In this document: positions 34,411-43,475 of the stretch, piece after piece
Layout of the letters: the number at the start of each line of letters is the position of its first letter
Numbering within the stretch: the first letter of the stretch is position 1
Assembly: GCA_947631625.1 (NCBI GenBank)
Contig: CANRMA010000011.1
Span: forward strand, 1-64,000
Direction of reading: 5' to 3'
Length of the DNA stretch: 64,000 nucleotides
Source of the DNA: an uncultured Lachnospiraceae bacterium
Lineage (GTDB): Bacteria; Bacillota; Clostridia; Lachnospirales; Lachnospiraceae
Made by a program: the position numbers and the translations under genes
The notes under the pieces: model-generated
Seen by the model: the letters and a program-made list of their open reading frames with translations, nothing else
Databases searched by the model: none
Told to the model about the DNA's origin: nothing

Positions 34411-35901
34411 ATGTCAAACAATAATAATAAAAATCTCTATCTTTCAAAAAAAGAAATATTGCAAGGCGCCGCGGTTATTATTTTTATATTTATGGCGGCC
34501 TTTGTTTTGTTGCTTAAAAGTCCGCTGAATTTCTGGCTGCGTGGAGATGCGGAGACAGACTCAAGCGTATATAAAACGGTCGCATATATGATGAGTAAGG
34601 GTTATATGCCCTATCGTGACAGTTTTGATCATAAAGGACCGTTGACTTATCTGGTCAATCTGGTTGGAATGAAGTTCGACGCTTACTGCGGCGTATGGGT
34701 TCTTGAGTTTATTGCCGTGTTTGCGACTTTTGCGGCTGTTTATAAGATCGCAAGGCTTAAGTGTAATAAGATTTATTCCTGTCTGTGCGTTCTCATTTCG
34801 GGCGGGCTTCTGTTTGATTATTTTGAAGGCGGCAATATGGTAGAAGAGTATGCCATGCCTTTTATCGCGATATCCGTATACATTTTTATGGACTATTTTT
34901 TTAATAATAAGATAAACAGGCTGAGGCTTGCTCTCTGCGGCGGTTCGTTTGCGGCTGTTTTAATGCTCAGGCCGAATATGATATCCGTATGGGTGGTTTT
35001 TGCGATAGCTGTGCTTATAGACTGCATAAAGAAGAAAAAAGGCGTGGATCTTCTGAATTTTATCATTTTTTTCCTGCTCGGAGCGGCGCTTGTTGTATTG
35101 CCGATAGTGATATGGTTGGCGGCAAAAGGCTGCTTTGGCGATTTCGTAGAAGATTATATACAGTTTAATATGCTCTATTCGTCCGTAAAAGGCGAGGGCG
35201 ATAAGTGGAATGCCTGCTTTTATTTTATCAACAAGCCGCTTGTGACTTTTGCGGTTATAATTGCGGCGTATTTTTGCGCGGTGAAAGAACGTTTTATATA
35301 TGGAAGCTATCTGGCGTATCTTTTGGTCACGATAATTTTTACGGCTATGTCGGGACAGCCGTATGCGCACTACGGCATGGTGCTGGTGCCTGCGATCGCG
35401 CTGCCTATGGCGGCGTTGTTTGGAATGACTGAAATCGAGAGCGCCAACAGGACGATAACCTTGCTGCTTATTATGTATGTGGTAGGCGCGGTTTCGATGC
35501 CGAAGTGGTTTGGAAGCGCGGGGGATCTGTTAAATAAATATGCCGACAGGCGAAGCGACCATCATTCCGATATGGTAAAAGGTGTATGTGAGTTAGTTGA
35601 AACTAACACATCGCCGGACGAACGCATTTCGGTATATGGGAACGGCGATATAGTTTATCTTGTGAGCGACAGGCTTCATGCGACTAAATATTCCTATCAG
35701 TTCCCAATAGGCGAGATTGAGCCCGATATCATGGACGATTATTTCAGGCAGCTTGAAGAAGAACTGCCGCCCGTTGTAGTGATATGGGAAAGACAGGCAG
35801 ACGACAGGATAGAGAGTTTTTTGAATGAAAACGGGTATGCGGAAATAAGCGGTGAAGCGTCTTATGATATAGGGAGCAGCAGGGTCTTTTTAAGACCGTG
35901 A
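34411..35901 (+). CDS. GT39-like polytopic glycosyltransferase
   Basis: A 496-residue integral membrane protein with about ten to eleven helices. The first extracytoplasmic loop has the acidic motif WLRGDAETDSSVYKTVAYMM and the DHKGPLTYLVN region typical of RgtA/PMT-type (GT-C fold) transferases that use polyprenyl-phosphate sugars. The C-terminal soluble part (about 400-496) is a small alpha/beta domain. With the upstream GT2 gene (51-base gap) it probably makes and transfers a lipid-linked sugar to a wall glycan or protein. The acceptor is unknown. Confidence 0.82.
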   Translation: MSNNNNKNLYLSKKEILQGAAVIIFIFMAAFVLLLKSPLNFWLRGDAETDSSVYKTVAYMMSKGYMPYRDSFDHKGPLTYLVNLVGMKFDAYCGVWVLEFIAVFATFAAVYKIARLKCNKIYSCLCVLISGGLLFDYFEGGNMVEEYAMPFIAISVYIFMDYFFNNKINRLRLALCGGSFAAVLMLRPNMISVWVVFAIAVLIDCIKKKKGVDLLNFIIFFLLGAALVVLPIVIWLAAKGCFGDFVEDYIQFNMLYSSVKGEGDKWNACFYFINKPLVTFAVIIAAYFCAVKERFIYGSYLAYLLVTIIFTAMSGQPYAHYGMVLVPAIALPMAALFGMTEIESANRTITLLLIMYVVGAVSMPKWFGSAGDLLNKYADRRSDHHSDMVKGVCELVETNTSPDERISVYGNGDIVYLVSDRLHATKYSYQFPIGEIEPDIMDDYFRQLEEELPPVVVIWERQADDRIESFLNENGYAEISGEASYDIGSSRVFLRP

Positions 35902-35943
35902 AGACTGAAAGTATAAAGTATATTAAACAGTTAAAATAAACAG

Positions 35944-35972
35944 TTGTAATTTTCTTTTATATTGGATATAAT
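35944..35972 (+). promoter_or_regulatory. Strong sigma-A promoter of the 6S-like RNA
   Basis: TTGTAA (35944-35949), exactly 17 bp, TATAAT (35967-35972). No coding frame follows; transcription would begin near 35980, right at the start of the structured RNA. Confidence 0.75.
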
Positions 35973-35979
35973 ATAATCA

Positions 35980-36166
35980 ACCTGGAATGCACGATAATTC
36001 TTGTTATTTTGAACCTACAGTTACTTTAAACGGGATTCCTATATCGTCATGCGGATGTCAGGCCTCCGGTCTTAGAACTTTGCGCAGGGGAAGGCAGATG
36101 TATGATTGCGGTTACCCACCTAGCCATAGCTAGGAGTCAAAATACAAGATCCGGCATTTTGGGGTT
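35980..36166 (+). ncRNA. ssrS: Probable 6S RNA
   Basis: About 185 bases between a consensus promoter and a terminator, with no frame. The ends pair as one long irregular rod: CCTGGAATGC (35981-35990) with GCATTTTGGG (36154-36163), then TTGTTATTTTGAACCT (36001-36016) with AGGAGTCAAAATACAA (36132-36147), enclosing a GC-rich centre (TCAGGCCTCCGG, GGGGAAGGCAG). Size, rod shape with interrupted stems, and the flanking TTGAACC...GGAGTCAAAA fit Firmicute 6S RNA, which binds and restrains sigma-A RNA polymerase. That it is a structured RNA is well supported; the name 6S is by resemblance. Confidence 0.68.
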
Positions 36167-36177
36167 TAATATGTAAG

Positions 36178-36205
36178 AAAAGCAGTCAGTTTGGCTGCTT
36201 TTTCT
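36178..36205 (+). terminator. Terminator of the 6S-like RNA
   Basis: AAAAGCAG (36178-36185) pairs with CTGCTTTT (36195-36202), followed by more T residues. Confidence 0.7.
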
Positions 36206-36206
36206 A

Positions 36207-36283
36207 TGTTTTGGCATATGCAGGCAGCCCGGCCGTTTTTTCTGTGTTTTGGCATATGCAGGCAGCCTGGCCCGGTTTTTCTG
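36207..36283. repeat. Two direct copies of a 38-bp unit
   Basis: Copies at 36207-36244 and 36245-36283, each TGTTTTGGCATATGCAGGCA followed by GCC-rich sequence and a T-run. They may be duplicated terminator material. The remaining sequence to 36394 shows nothing recognisable. Confidence 0.85.
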
Positions 36284-36394
36284 TTATGGGAAATTACGGA
36301 AGAGTTAATAAAATGTGACGGCGGATTATATATATAGTATATATTGATCCGGACGCATCGGTATGTGTTAATGAATAAAGTTAAAAAGTCATGC

Positions 36395-36627
36395 AATATA
36401 TTATATTAGGTAATTGCGAAACGCCTCCACTATGTATATTGATTGTACAGATTTAACAAACACCATTGCAGGCGCTCTGAGCGCGTCGGCAATTAGCGAG
36501 GTATTTTCGAGCTTAGTGCCGCTACTGCGCTCAACGCAGCGAAAGCGGCCTGCAATGGTTTTGTTAAATCTGCACAATCTCAAAGATGTAAATAAGTGTT
36601 TTGCAATTACCTAAATATATTATATTA
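36395..36627. mobile_element. MITE with 14-bp target-site duplication
   Basis: A 205-bp element (36409-36613) flanked by perfect copies of AATATATTATATTA at 36395-36408 and 36614-36627. Imperfect terminal inverted repeats of about 65 bases start GGTAATTGCGAAACGC on the left and end GTTTTGCAATTACC on the right; ACAGATTTAACAAA and CCATTGCAGGC are also mirrored. Short open frames on both strands inside it are palindrome artefacts. It has no transposase gene and must be mobilised in trans. It lies directly upstream of the SpoIID-domain gene. Confidence 0.85.
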
Positions 36628-36650
36628 ATAAAAGGCGGGTTACGTATATA

Positions 36651-38972
36651 GTGAATGACTTAAAATATAAAGAAAATAATACGAAAAATCTGATAAAGCT
36701 CCTTCTTATTCTTACGGGAATGATATTTTTATTCCGCTTATGGTATGGTCATATGGAAAGCGGCATAGGTAAAAAAGCGCCGCAGGGGGAGCCGATAAGC
36801 GTTGAAGACGTAAAAATTCTTCTGGAGGCTTTGAATATAGACCTAGGGGATGAAGCATTGAATTACGGCCGGGGGCATGGCATTACGAATACAGAGTCGG
36901 GAACTGCTTCATCTGAAAAAAATGCTGCGGTAAATGCTCCTGTTGAGTATGCGGATGATGCCGGGCAGTCGTATCTGACTTATGGACAGTATAAGATGAT
37001 ATATGAACATATAGACGGCGCGGATAAGAAAATTCCGGATTTTGCGGATAAATATGAGGATGAACATCATTTGCTGAAAGAGGACTGGTACAGCGCGTTT
37101 GAAATAATGCTAGCTTTTTATGATACGGAGTCTTCTATATGGAAGACCACGATATTTGTGCTTAAGACGGATAATGAGGCGGCGAAACTCTATACGCCTG
37201 AGAACGGGTATACATATCTTTCGTCTTCGTTTAAAGACGCTGCCTTAAATAAAGAAGAGGTGTATGTGAGAAATGATGAAATTTTAACCTGCGTCAAAAC
37301 GCTTGATGAAAAGACCGTGCTTAAAAATGTATGGATCATGGAAGTGTCGGATAAGGAAGACGGATATAAATACGACTGTTTTTATCATCAGACTGCTTTT
37401 GACTTAAATGCGTCGGACCCGGCGGAAAGGGAGCAGGTTGCCGATCTGACATTTGAAAAAGGCGCGCTTAAAAAAGCGGTTGTAAAAAGCGATAAGATCC
37501 GCGGAAAACTTCTTAGCATTTCTGAGAATTCAATGGAAATAGAAGGTCTTGGCAATTATGAACTTGAGGACGGCATGGAAATTTATAAACTATACGGGGA
37601 TTTACGGACGCAGGAAAAGAATGATCTGATGATAGGCTACGATTATACGGATTTTGTGGTAAAAGATGATAAGATCTGCGCATGTCTCGTATCAAGGGAA
37701 GGAGAGCTTGACACCATACGCGTGCTTTTAAAAAATACCGCCAACGGCAGTTATTATTTTGATAAAGCGTCGGTCATCGTGGACGGAGAGCGCACTGAGG
37801 TCAATGCAGAGCAGTTAAAGGACGGAGAAAGGCTGTCTTTTCAGAGCAATGCGTTGACCGATAGAGTCAAAATCGAGATTGAAGGAGTAAATAAGGCCGA
37901 TAATGCTTATCGCGGAAAAATTGAATTTTATAAAAGTGATAAAGGTATGACCATTATAAACGAGCTGCCGCTTGAAGAGTACCTGTATGCCGTGGTTCCA
38001 AGCGAAATGCCGTCATATTATCCGATTGAAGCGCTGAAGGCGCAGGCAGTCTGCGCCAGAACTTATGCTTATAGGCATATTCTTCATGCGGGACTGGCGG
38101 ATTTTGGGGCGCATTTGGACGATACCACGTCTTATCAGGTGTATCATAACATAGATGAGAATGCGGCAACCACGACGGCGGTGAAAGAAACGGACGGTAT
38201 GATGCTGTACTATAATGGAGAACCGGCTGAGAATTATTATTATTCAACATCCTGCGGATATGGAACGGACACTGCCATATGGAAAAGCGGGGAAGCGCAG
38301 GATATCCCTTATATAGAAGGGATCAGGATCGCCGACGCCCAAGCTTCGGATAACGCCGTAAGCGCTGAAGAACTCAAAGAAGAAGAGAAGTTTGCGGCAT
38401 TTATAAAAAGCGTGGACGAAGCTGATCTCGAAAGCAAAGAAGCCTGGTACAGATGGCGGTGTGAAGTTAAAGATCTGGATATAGGCGCGCTGCTTGGCAG
38501 GTTAAAAGAGCGTTATAAAGCTAATGCCTCTCTTGTATTGACTCAAGTAGTCAATGGAGATGAGAATTATTATGTGTCAGAGGAACCTGAAAATATAGGA
38601 GATATAAAGGATATCAGTATTGTAAAAAGAGGTGAAGGCGGGATTGCGGACGAACTTCTTATAACGGGCAGCGAGGCGGTTTATAAGGTGGTCTCGGAAT
38701 ATAATATAAGAAGGATACTCTGCGACGGCAAAAGCAGTATAATAAGGCAGGACGGAAGCAGTATTGAAGCGGGAAGCCTTCTGCCAAGCGCTTTTCTGAT
38801 AATAGAGGCTTTAAAAAAAGATGATAATGTGGTAGGATATACTTTAATTGGCGGCGGATACGGGCACGGAGTCGGTATGTCGCAGAATGCGGCCAAAGAA
38901 GCGGGCAGCAGAGGGTATGATTATCAACAGATACTGTCATTGTTCTTTAAAGACTGCGAGGTACGTAAATGA
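36651..38972 (+). CDS. SpoIID/LytB-domain protein, membrane-anchored
   Basis: A 773-residue protein with an N-terminal membrane segment (about 14-31), a large extracellular region without a named domain (about 50-420) and a SpoIID domain: LPLEEYLYAVVPSEMPSYYP, EALKAQAVCARTYAYRHI, YYYSTSCGYGTD and the end GGGYGHGVGMSQNAAKEAG. SpoIID enzymes are lytic transglycosylases acting on denuded glycan during engulfment; this form is more than twice the usual length, so it may act elsewhere in the wall. The start is GTG at 36651 after AAAGGCGGG. It overlaps the BrkB-like gene by four bases (ATGA). Confidence 0.87.
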   Translation: MNDLKYKENNTKNLIKLLLILTGMIFLFRLWYGHMESGIGKKAPQGEPISVEDVKILLEALNIDLGDEALNYGRGHGITNTESGTASSEKNAAVNAPVEYADDAGQSYLTYGQYKMIYEHIDGADKKIPDFADKYEDEHHLLKEDWYSAFEIMLAFYDTESSIWKTTIFVLKTDNEAAKLYTPENGYTYLSSSFKDAALNKEEVYVRNDEILTCVKTLDEKTVLKNVWIMEVSDKEDGYKYDCFYHQTAFDLNASDPAEREQVADLTFEKGALKKAVVKSDKIRGKLLSISENSMEIEGLGNYELEDGMEIYKLYGDLRTQEKNDLMIGYDYTDFVVKDDKICACLVSREGELDTIRVLLKNTANGSYYFDKASVIVDGERTEVNAEQLKDGERLSFQSNALTDRVKIEIEGVNKADNAYRGKIEFYKSDKGMTIINELPLEEYLYAVVPSEMPSYYPIEALKAQAVCARTYAYRHILHAGLADFGAHLDDTTSYQVYHNIDENAATTTAVKETDGMMLYYNGEPAENYYYSTSCGYGTDTAIWKSGEAQDIPYIEGIRIADAQASDNAVSAEELKEEEKFAAFIKSVDEADLESKEAWYRWRCEVKDLDIGALLGRLKERYKANASLVLTQVVNGDENYYVSEEPENIGDIKDISIVKRGEGGIADELLITGSEAVYKVVSEYNIRRILCDGKSSIIRQDGSSIEAGSLLPSAFLIIEALKKDDNVVGYTLIGGGYGHGVGMSQNAAKEAGSRGYDYQQILSLFFKDCEVRK

Positions 38973-39826
38973 AAATGGTTGTGAGATTATATAGAATATT
39001 TATGGATTTTTCCAGACAGATGACACGCAAAAACATAAGCGCCTTTGCGGCCAGCGCGGCTTTTTTTTCATTCCTGTCGTTAGTGCCTCTGCTTATGGCA
39101 TTGTGCGCCGTGCTGCCATATACGGCGCTTACGGCCGAAGACCTTATAACGGCTATACTTAAGGTTATGCCGAATGCTATAGAAGGTCTGGTTGAAAAGG
39201 TAGTGTATGATGTGTATGCCAGATCGGCGGGCACGATCACCGTCTTTGCGATAGTGACCCTCTGGTCGGCGGCAAAGGCGATGCTTGCGTTGATACAGGG
39301 ACTTAATGAGGTAAATGAGATAGAAGAGACAAGAAGCTATTTTTTTGTTAGATTTATTGCCTGCTTTTATACGGTCATAATGCTTGTAGCAATCTTACTT
39401 TCAATATTTATAATGGTGTTTGGAAACGTTATTGTGGACGTTGCGCTTAGGGACTTCCCGCAGCTGAAGCTGATAGTGAGTCTCATCATGCGTTTCAGAT
39501 TTATATTTTCATGGATTGTCCTGACTCTTATATTTGCGCTTGTCTATGCGCTTGTTCCGAGGGGAAGGCAGCGCTTTAAAAGGCAGCTTCCGGGAGCGGC
39601 TTTTTCGGCCGTGATGTGGAGCGCGGCGTCCTATATATTTTCCGTATATATTGATAATTATAACGGTTTTGGCACATACGGCAGTTTGACTACAGTAGTC
39701 ATTTTAATGTTCTGGCTTTATATAATGATGTATATCCTGCTTATCGGAGCCAATATAAATAAGTATTTCGGGCCTGTTTACAAATTATTGTTCGGATGGC
39801 TTGACAAGTCCGGCAAAACTCATTAA
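38969..39826 (+). CDS. YihY/BrkB-family membrane protein
   Basis: A 285-residue YihY/virulence-factor-BrkB-family protein with about six membrane helices. The typical FAASAAFFSFLSLVPLLMAL N-terminus, WSAAKAMLALIQGLNEVNEI in the middle and SVYIDNYNGFGTYGSLTTVV near the end are family features. The function is not firmly known (once mis-called ribonuclease BN; proposed transporter or envelope factor). The ATGA overlap with the SpoIID-domain gene indicates translational coupling. Confidence 0.9.
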   Translation: MKMVVRLYRIFMDFSRQMTRKNISAFAASAAFFSFLSLVPLLMALCAVLPYTALTAEDLITAILKVMPNAIEGLVEKVVYDVYARSAGTITVFAIVTLWSAAKAMLALIQGLNEVNEIEETRSYFFVRFIACFYTVIMLVAILLSIFIMVFGNVIVDVALRDFPQLKLIVSLIMRFRFIFSWIVLTLIFALVYALVPRGRQRFKRQLPGAAFSAVMWSAASYIFSVYIDNYNGFGTYGSLTTVVILMFWLYIMMYILLIGANINKYFGPVYKLLFGWLDKSGKTH

Positions 39827-39829
39827 ACT
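39801..39829 (+). promoter_or_regulatory. Candidate pheST promoter
   Basis: TTGACA (39801-39806), 17-bp spacer, TAAACT (39824-39829). It lies over the 3' end of the BrkB-like gene. If used, the pheST leader would be only about 110 bases. Confidence 0.5.
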
Positions 39830-39849
39830 ATAACAAGATTGATCTGCGT

Positions 39850-39911
39850 ATTATAGTACCGCGGAAGATATTTCGTCCCATGTGTTTATGCGCATGGGAT
39901 TTTTAATTTTT
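39850..39911 (+). promoter_or_regulatory. Vestigial T-box with terminator upstream of pheS
   Basis: TAGTACCGCGGAAGATATTT, then CGTCCC, matches the 3' end of a T-box leader (usual TGGNACCGCG). It is followed by the terminator hairpin TCCCATG (39876-39882) / CATGGGA (39893-39899) and TTTTTAATTTTT. Stem I with a specifier codon is absent: only about 25 bases separate the motif from the BrkB stop. The TGGN that pairs with the tRNA acceptor end is changed to TAGT. I read it as a T-box reduced to its terminator. Confidence 0.65.
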
Positions 39912-39946
39912 GGATACGTAATAAATATATGGAAAGGATCAGACTC

Positions 39947-40966
39947 ATGAAAGAAAAATTGGAACAGATCAAAGCCGAAGCGCTGCGTCAGATCGAAGCC
40001 AGCGACGCTTTGGAAAAACTTAACGAAGTGCGTGTCAATTTTCTCGGTAAAAAGGGAGAACTGACAAGCGTTTTAAAAGGGCTTAAGGATATTGCGCCTG
40101 AGGAACGGCCCAAGGTGGGGCAGCTTGTAAACGATGTAAGGGCGCAGATAGAAAGCGTGCTCGAAGAAGCCGTATCCCAGATGGAAAAGGCTGCAAGAGA
40201 AGCTCAGATGAAAGCGGAAGTTATAGATGTGACATTACCTGCCAAAAAGAATAAGATAGGACACCGTCATCCCAATACCATAGCCATGGAAGAAGTGGAA
40301 CGTATTTTTGTCGGTATGGGATATGAAGTAGTGGAAGGTCCGGAAATTGAGACGGATTATTATAATTTTGAAGCGTTAAATATTCCCGCGGATCATCCTG
40401 CCAAAGACGAACAGGATACATTTTATATAAACGGCGACATACTCCTTCGTACGCAGACTTCGGGAACGCAGGTTCATGAGATGGAGAAAGGCAGGCTGCC
40501 CATACGTATGCTGGCGCCGGGAAGAGTATTCCGTTCTGATGAAGTGGACGCCACGCACTCGCCTTCTTTCCATCAGATAGAAGGACTTGTGATCGATAAA
40601 CATATTACTTTTGCGGATCTTAAAGGTACGCTTGCAGAGTTCGCAAAAGAATTGTTCGGAGAAGATACCAAGGTTAAATTCAGACCCCATCACTTTAATT
40701 TCACTGAGCCGAGCGCCGAAATGGACGTGAGCTGTTTTAAGTGCGGCGGAGAAGGCTGCCGTTTCTGCAAAGGTTCGGGTTGGATAGAGATCTTAGGCTG
40801 CGGTATGGTTCATCCCAACGTACTTAGAATGAGTAAGATCGATCCGGAAAAGTATTCCGGTTTTGCATTCGGCATAGGACTTGAAAGAATTGCGCTGCTT
40901 AAGTATGAGATTGATGATATGCGGCTGCTTTACGAGAATGATATCAGATTTCTTAAGCAGTTTTAA
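39947..40966 (+). CDS. pheS: Phenylalanyl-tRNA synthetase alpha subunit
   Basis: Catalytic subunit of the alpha2-beta2 enzyme charging tRNA-Phe. The 339-residue protein has the N-terminal coiled coil (about 1-85), class II motif 2 (FRSDEVDATHSPSFHQIEG), a CFKCGGEGCRFCKGSGW zinc-ribbon-like insert and motif 3 (GFAFGIGLERIALLKY). An ATG 18 bases upstream overlaps the GAAAGGA ribosome site; the ATG at 39947 is preferred. It forms an operon with pheT. Confidence 0.97.
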   Translation: MKEKLEQIKAEALRQIEASDALEKLNEVRVNFLGKKGELTSVLKGLKDIAPEERPKVGQLVNDVRAQIESVLEEAVSQMEKAAREAQMKAEVIDVTLPAKKNKIGHRHPNTIAMEEVERIFVGMGYEVVEGPEIETDYYNFEALNIPADHPAKDEQDTFYINGDILLRTQTSGTQVHEMEKGRLPIRMLAPGRVFRSDEVDATHSPSFHQIEGLVIDKHITFADLKGTLAEFAKELFGEDTKVKFRPHHFNFTEPSAEMDVSCFKCGGEGCRFCKGSGWIEILGCGMVHPNVLRMSKIDPEKYSGFAFGIGLERIALLKYEIDDMRLLYENDIRFLKQF

Positions 40967-41001
40967 AATAAATTATAAAGTATCAGAAAGGACAGATAGA
41001 T

Positions 41002-43431
41002 ATGAATACAGCATTATCGTGGATCAAGGCGTACGTGCCGGAACTTTCCTGTACGGATAAGGAATATGCGGATGCTATGACCTTGAGCGGGACTAAAGTT
41101 GAGACATACGAAAAACTGGATAAAAATTTACAAAATATTGTCATAGGGCAGATCGAGAAGATAGAAAAACACCCTGATGCGGATAAATTGATAGTCTGTC
41201 AGGTAAATATAGGGACACAGGTGATCCAGATCGTCACGGGCGCGCCCAATGTTAAGGAAGGCGATAAGGTCCCCGTGGTTCTGGACGGCGGAAAAGTGGC
41301 AGGCGGTCATGACGGCGGTCCGCTTCCCGAGGACGGCATAGTCATTAAGGCTGGTAAACTGCGCGGAGTGGAGTCTAACGGAATGATGTGTTCTATAGAA
41401 GAACTCGGTTCGTCAAGAGATATGTATCCCGAAGCGCCTGAACTTGGGATTTATATTTTCCCAAAGGACGTCGAGGTGGGCGCGGACGCCGTAGAGGCGC
41501 TGGGGCTTAGGGATACGGTTTTTGAGTATGAGATCACTTCCAACAGGGTAGACTGTTACAGTGTCCTTGGTATAGCGAGAGAAGCCGCCGCTACGTTTAA
41601 GAAACCTTTTATCGCTCCCAAAGTGGAAGTTAAGGCTAATAATGAAAAAGTGGAAGATTACGTAAGCGTAGAAGTTAAGGATACAGGGCTTTGCACAAGA
41701 TACTGCGCGAGGGTATGTACAAATATCAAGATAGGCCCGTCTCCCGAATGGATGCAGAGAAGGCTTGCGGCAAGCGGTATACGCCCGATAAACAATTTGG
41801 TTGACATAACTAACTATGTAATGGAAGAGTACGGCCAGCCTATGCATGCATATGATCTGGATACGGTTGCAGGGCATAAGATAATAGTGCGCCGCGCAAA
41901 TGACGGAGACGAATTTCAGACGTTGGACGGGCAGATGCGAAAGCTTGACGGCGACATGCTTATGATCTGTGACGCCGAGAAAGAGATCGGCATCGCGGGT
42001 ATCATGGGCGGTGAAAATTCCAAGATAACCGATGATGTAAAGACCGTATTATTTGAAGCGGCGACATTTAACGGAGCCAATATACGTAAGTCTGCCAAGA
42101 GACTGGGACTGCGTACTGACGCCTCCGGAATATTTGAAAAAGGGCTAGACCCCCGCAACGCGCAAGCGGCGATAGACAGGGCGTGTCAGCTCATACAGGA
42201 GCTTGGCTGCGGTGAAGTCGTAAGCGGAATGGTGGATGTCTGCGAACCGCTTAAAGAACTCAGAAGGATTAAATTTGACAGTGACAGGATCAATTCCCTT
42301 CTTGGAACGGACGTTTCAGTAAAAGAGATGGAAGAGATATTTGAAAGGTTGGAGCTTAAGCTTGAAACCGGGCAGGATGGAAGCAAAGTGCTTATCATAC
42401 CTTCTTTCAGGCAGGATCTGGAAGGAATAGCCGATATTGCGGAAGAAGTTGCGCGTTTTTACGGTTACGACAAGATACCAATGACGCTTCCTACCGGAGA
42501 GGCTACCACGGGTAAACTGCCGTTTGAACTGCGGGTACAGCAGAAGATAAGGGATGTGGCTGAGTATTGCGGTTTTTCGCAGGGAATGTGTTATTCTTTT
42601 GAAAGTCCCAAGGTATTTGACAAACTTTTGTTGGACAAAGACGACATATTGAGACAGGCGATAGTCATTTCCAATCCTTTAGGTGAAGATTTCTCGATCA
42701 TGAGGACGATTTCCTTAAACGGTATGCTTACAAGTCTTGCAACCAATTTTAACAGAAGAAATAAGGATGTGCGCCTGTACGAACTCGGGAACATATATCT
42801 GCCAAAGAGCCTGCCTCTTACGGAACTTCCTGATGAACGTATGCAGCTTACCCTCGGTATGTACGGGGACGGCGATTTCTATACGATGAAAGGCGTCGTT
42901 GAAGAGATATTTGACAGTATAGGAATGGATAAAAAGATCATATATGAGCCTGAGGCGGGCAGGAATTTCCTGCACCCCGGACGGCAGGCCAATATCATAT
43001 ATGAGGGCAAAGGGCTTGGCTATATGGGTGAAGTCCATCCGCAGGTATGTGATAACTATGATCTGAAGACAAAGGCATATATCGCGGTATTGGATATGCC
43101 TAAATTACTGGCTTTTGCAACCTTTGACAGAAAGTATGAAGGAATAGCCAGATATCCTTCGGTCTCCCGCGACTTAAGCATGGTCGTGCCCAAGAATATT
43201 CTTGTGGGAGACATTGAGAGCATGATAGAGCAGCGCGGCGGAAAGATACTTGAAGACTACAAACTGTTCGATATTTATGAGGGCAGTCAGATCAAGCCGG
43301 GCTTTAAGTCGGTAGCTTATTCAATAACTTTCCGCGCAAAAGACAAAACGCTTGAAGAGTCGGATGTGTCAGGCGTCATGAAAAAAATCTTAAACGGGCT
43401 TGAAAGTATGGGAATAGAGCTCAGAAGCTGA
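41002..43431 (+). CDS. pheT: Phenylalanyl-tRNA synthetase beta subunit
   Basis: An 809-residue partner of PheS. N-terminal domain, EMAP-like tRNA-binding domain (IGQIEKIEKHPDADKLIVCQ, about 45-150), B3/B4 editing region (about 210-380), B5 domain (about 405-475) and C-terminal anticodon-binding FDX-ACB domain (RYPSVSRDLSMVVPKNILVG to the end) all appear intact. The gene starts 35 bases after pheS with AAAGGA as ribosome site. Confidence 0.97.
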   Translation: MNTALSWIKAYVPELSCTDKEYADAMTLSGTKVETYEKLDKNLQNIVIGQIEKIEKHPDADKLIVCQVNIGTQVIQIVTGAPNVKEGDKVPVVLDGGKVAGGHDGGPLPEDGIVIKAGKLRGVESNGMMCSIEELGSSRDMYPEAPELGIYIFPKDVEVGADAVEALGLRDTVFEYEITSNRVDCYSVLGIAREAAATFKKPFIAPKVEVKANNEKVEDYVSVEVKDTGLCTRYCARVCTNIKIGPSPEWMQRRLAASGIRPINNLVDITNYVMEEYGQPMHAYDLDTVAGHKIIVRRANDGDEFQTLDGQMRKLDGDMLMICDAEKEIGIAGIMGGENSKITDDVKTVLFEAATFNGANIRKSAKRLGLRTDASGIFEKGLDPRNAQAAIDRACQLIQELGCGEVVSGMVDVCEPLKELRRIKFDSDRINSLLGTDVSVKEMEEIFERLELKLETGQDGSKVLIIPSFRQDLEGIADIAEEVARFYGYDKIPMTLPTGEATTGKLPFELRVQQKIRDVAEYCGFSQGMCYSFESPKVFDKLLLDKDDILRQAIVISNPLGEDFSIMRTISLNGMLTSLATNFNRRNKDVRLYELGNIYLPKSLPLTELPDERMQLTLGMYGDGDFYTMKGVVEEIFDSIGMDKKIIYEPEAGRNFLHPGRQANIIYEGKGLGYMGEVHPQVCDNYDLKTKAYIAVLDMPKLLAFATFDRKYEGIARYPSVSRDLSMVVPKNILVGDIESMIEQRGGKILEDYKLFDIYEGSQIKPGFKSVAYSITFRAKDKTLEESDVSGVMKKILNGLESMGIELRS

Positions 43432-43475
43432 GTACTGCCATAAAAAGGCGGACCTGGCAGAAATGGAGGATCATT

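Noticed and set aside
36401-36614. Short open frames on both strands
   Set aside because: They lie wholly inside the MITE palindrome, use TTG-type starts without ribosome sites and mirror each other.
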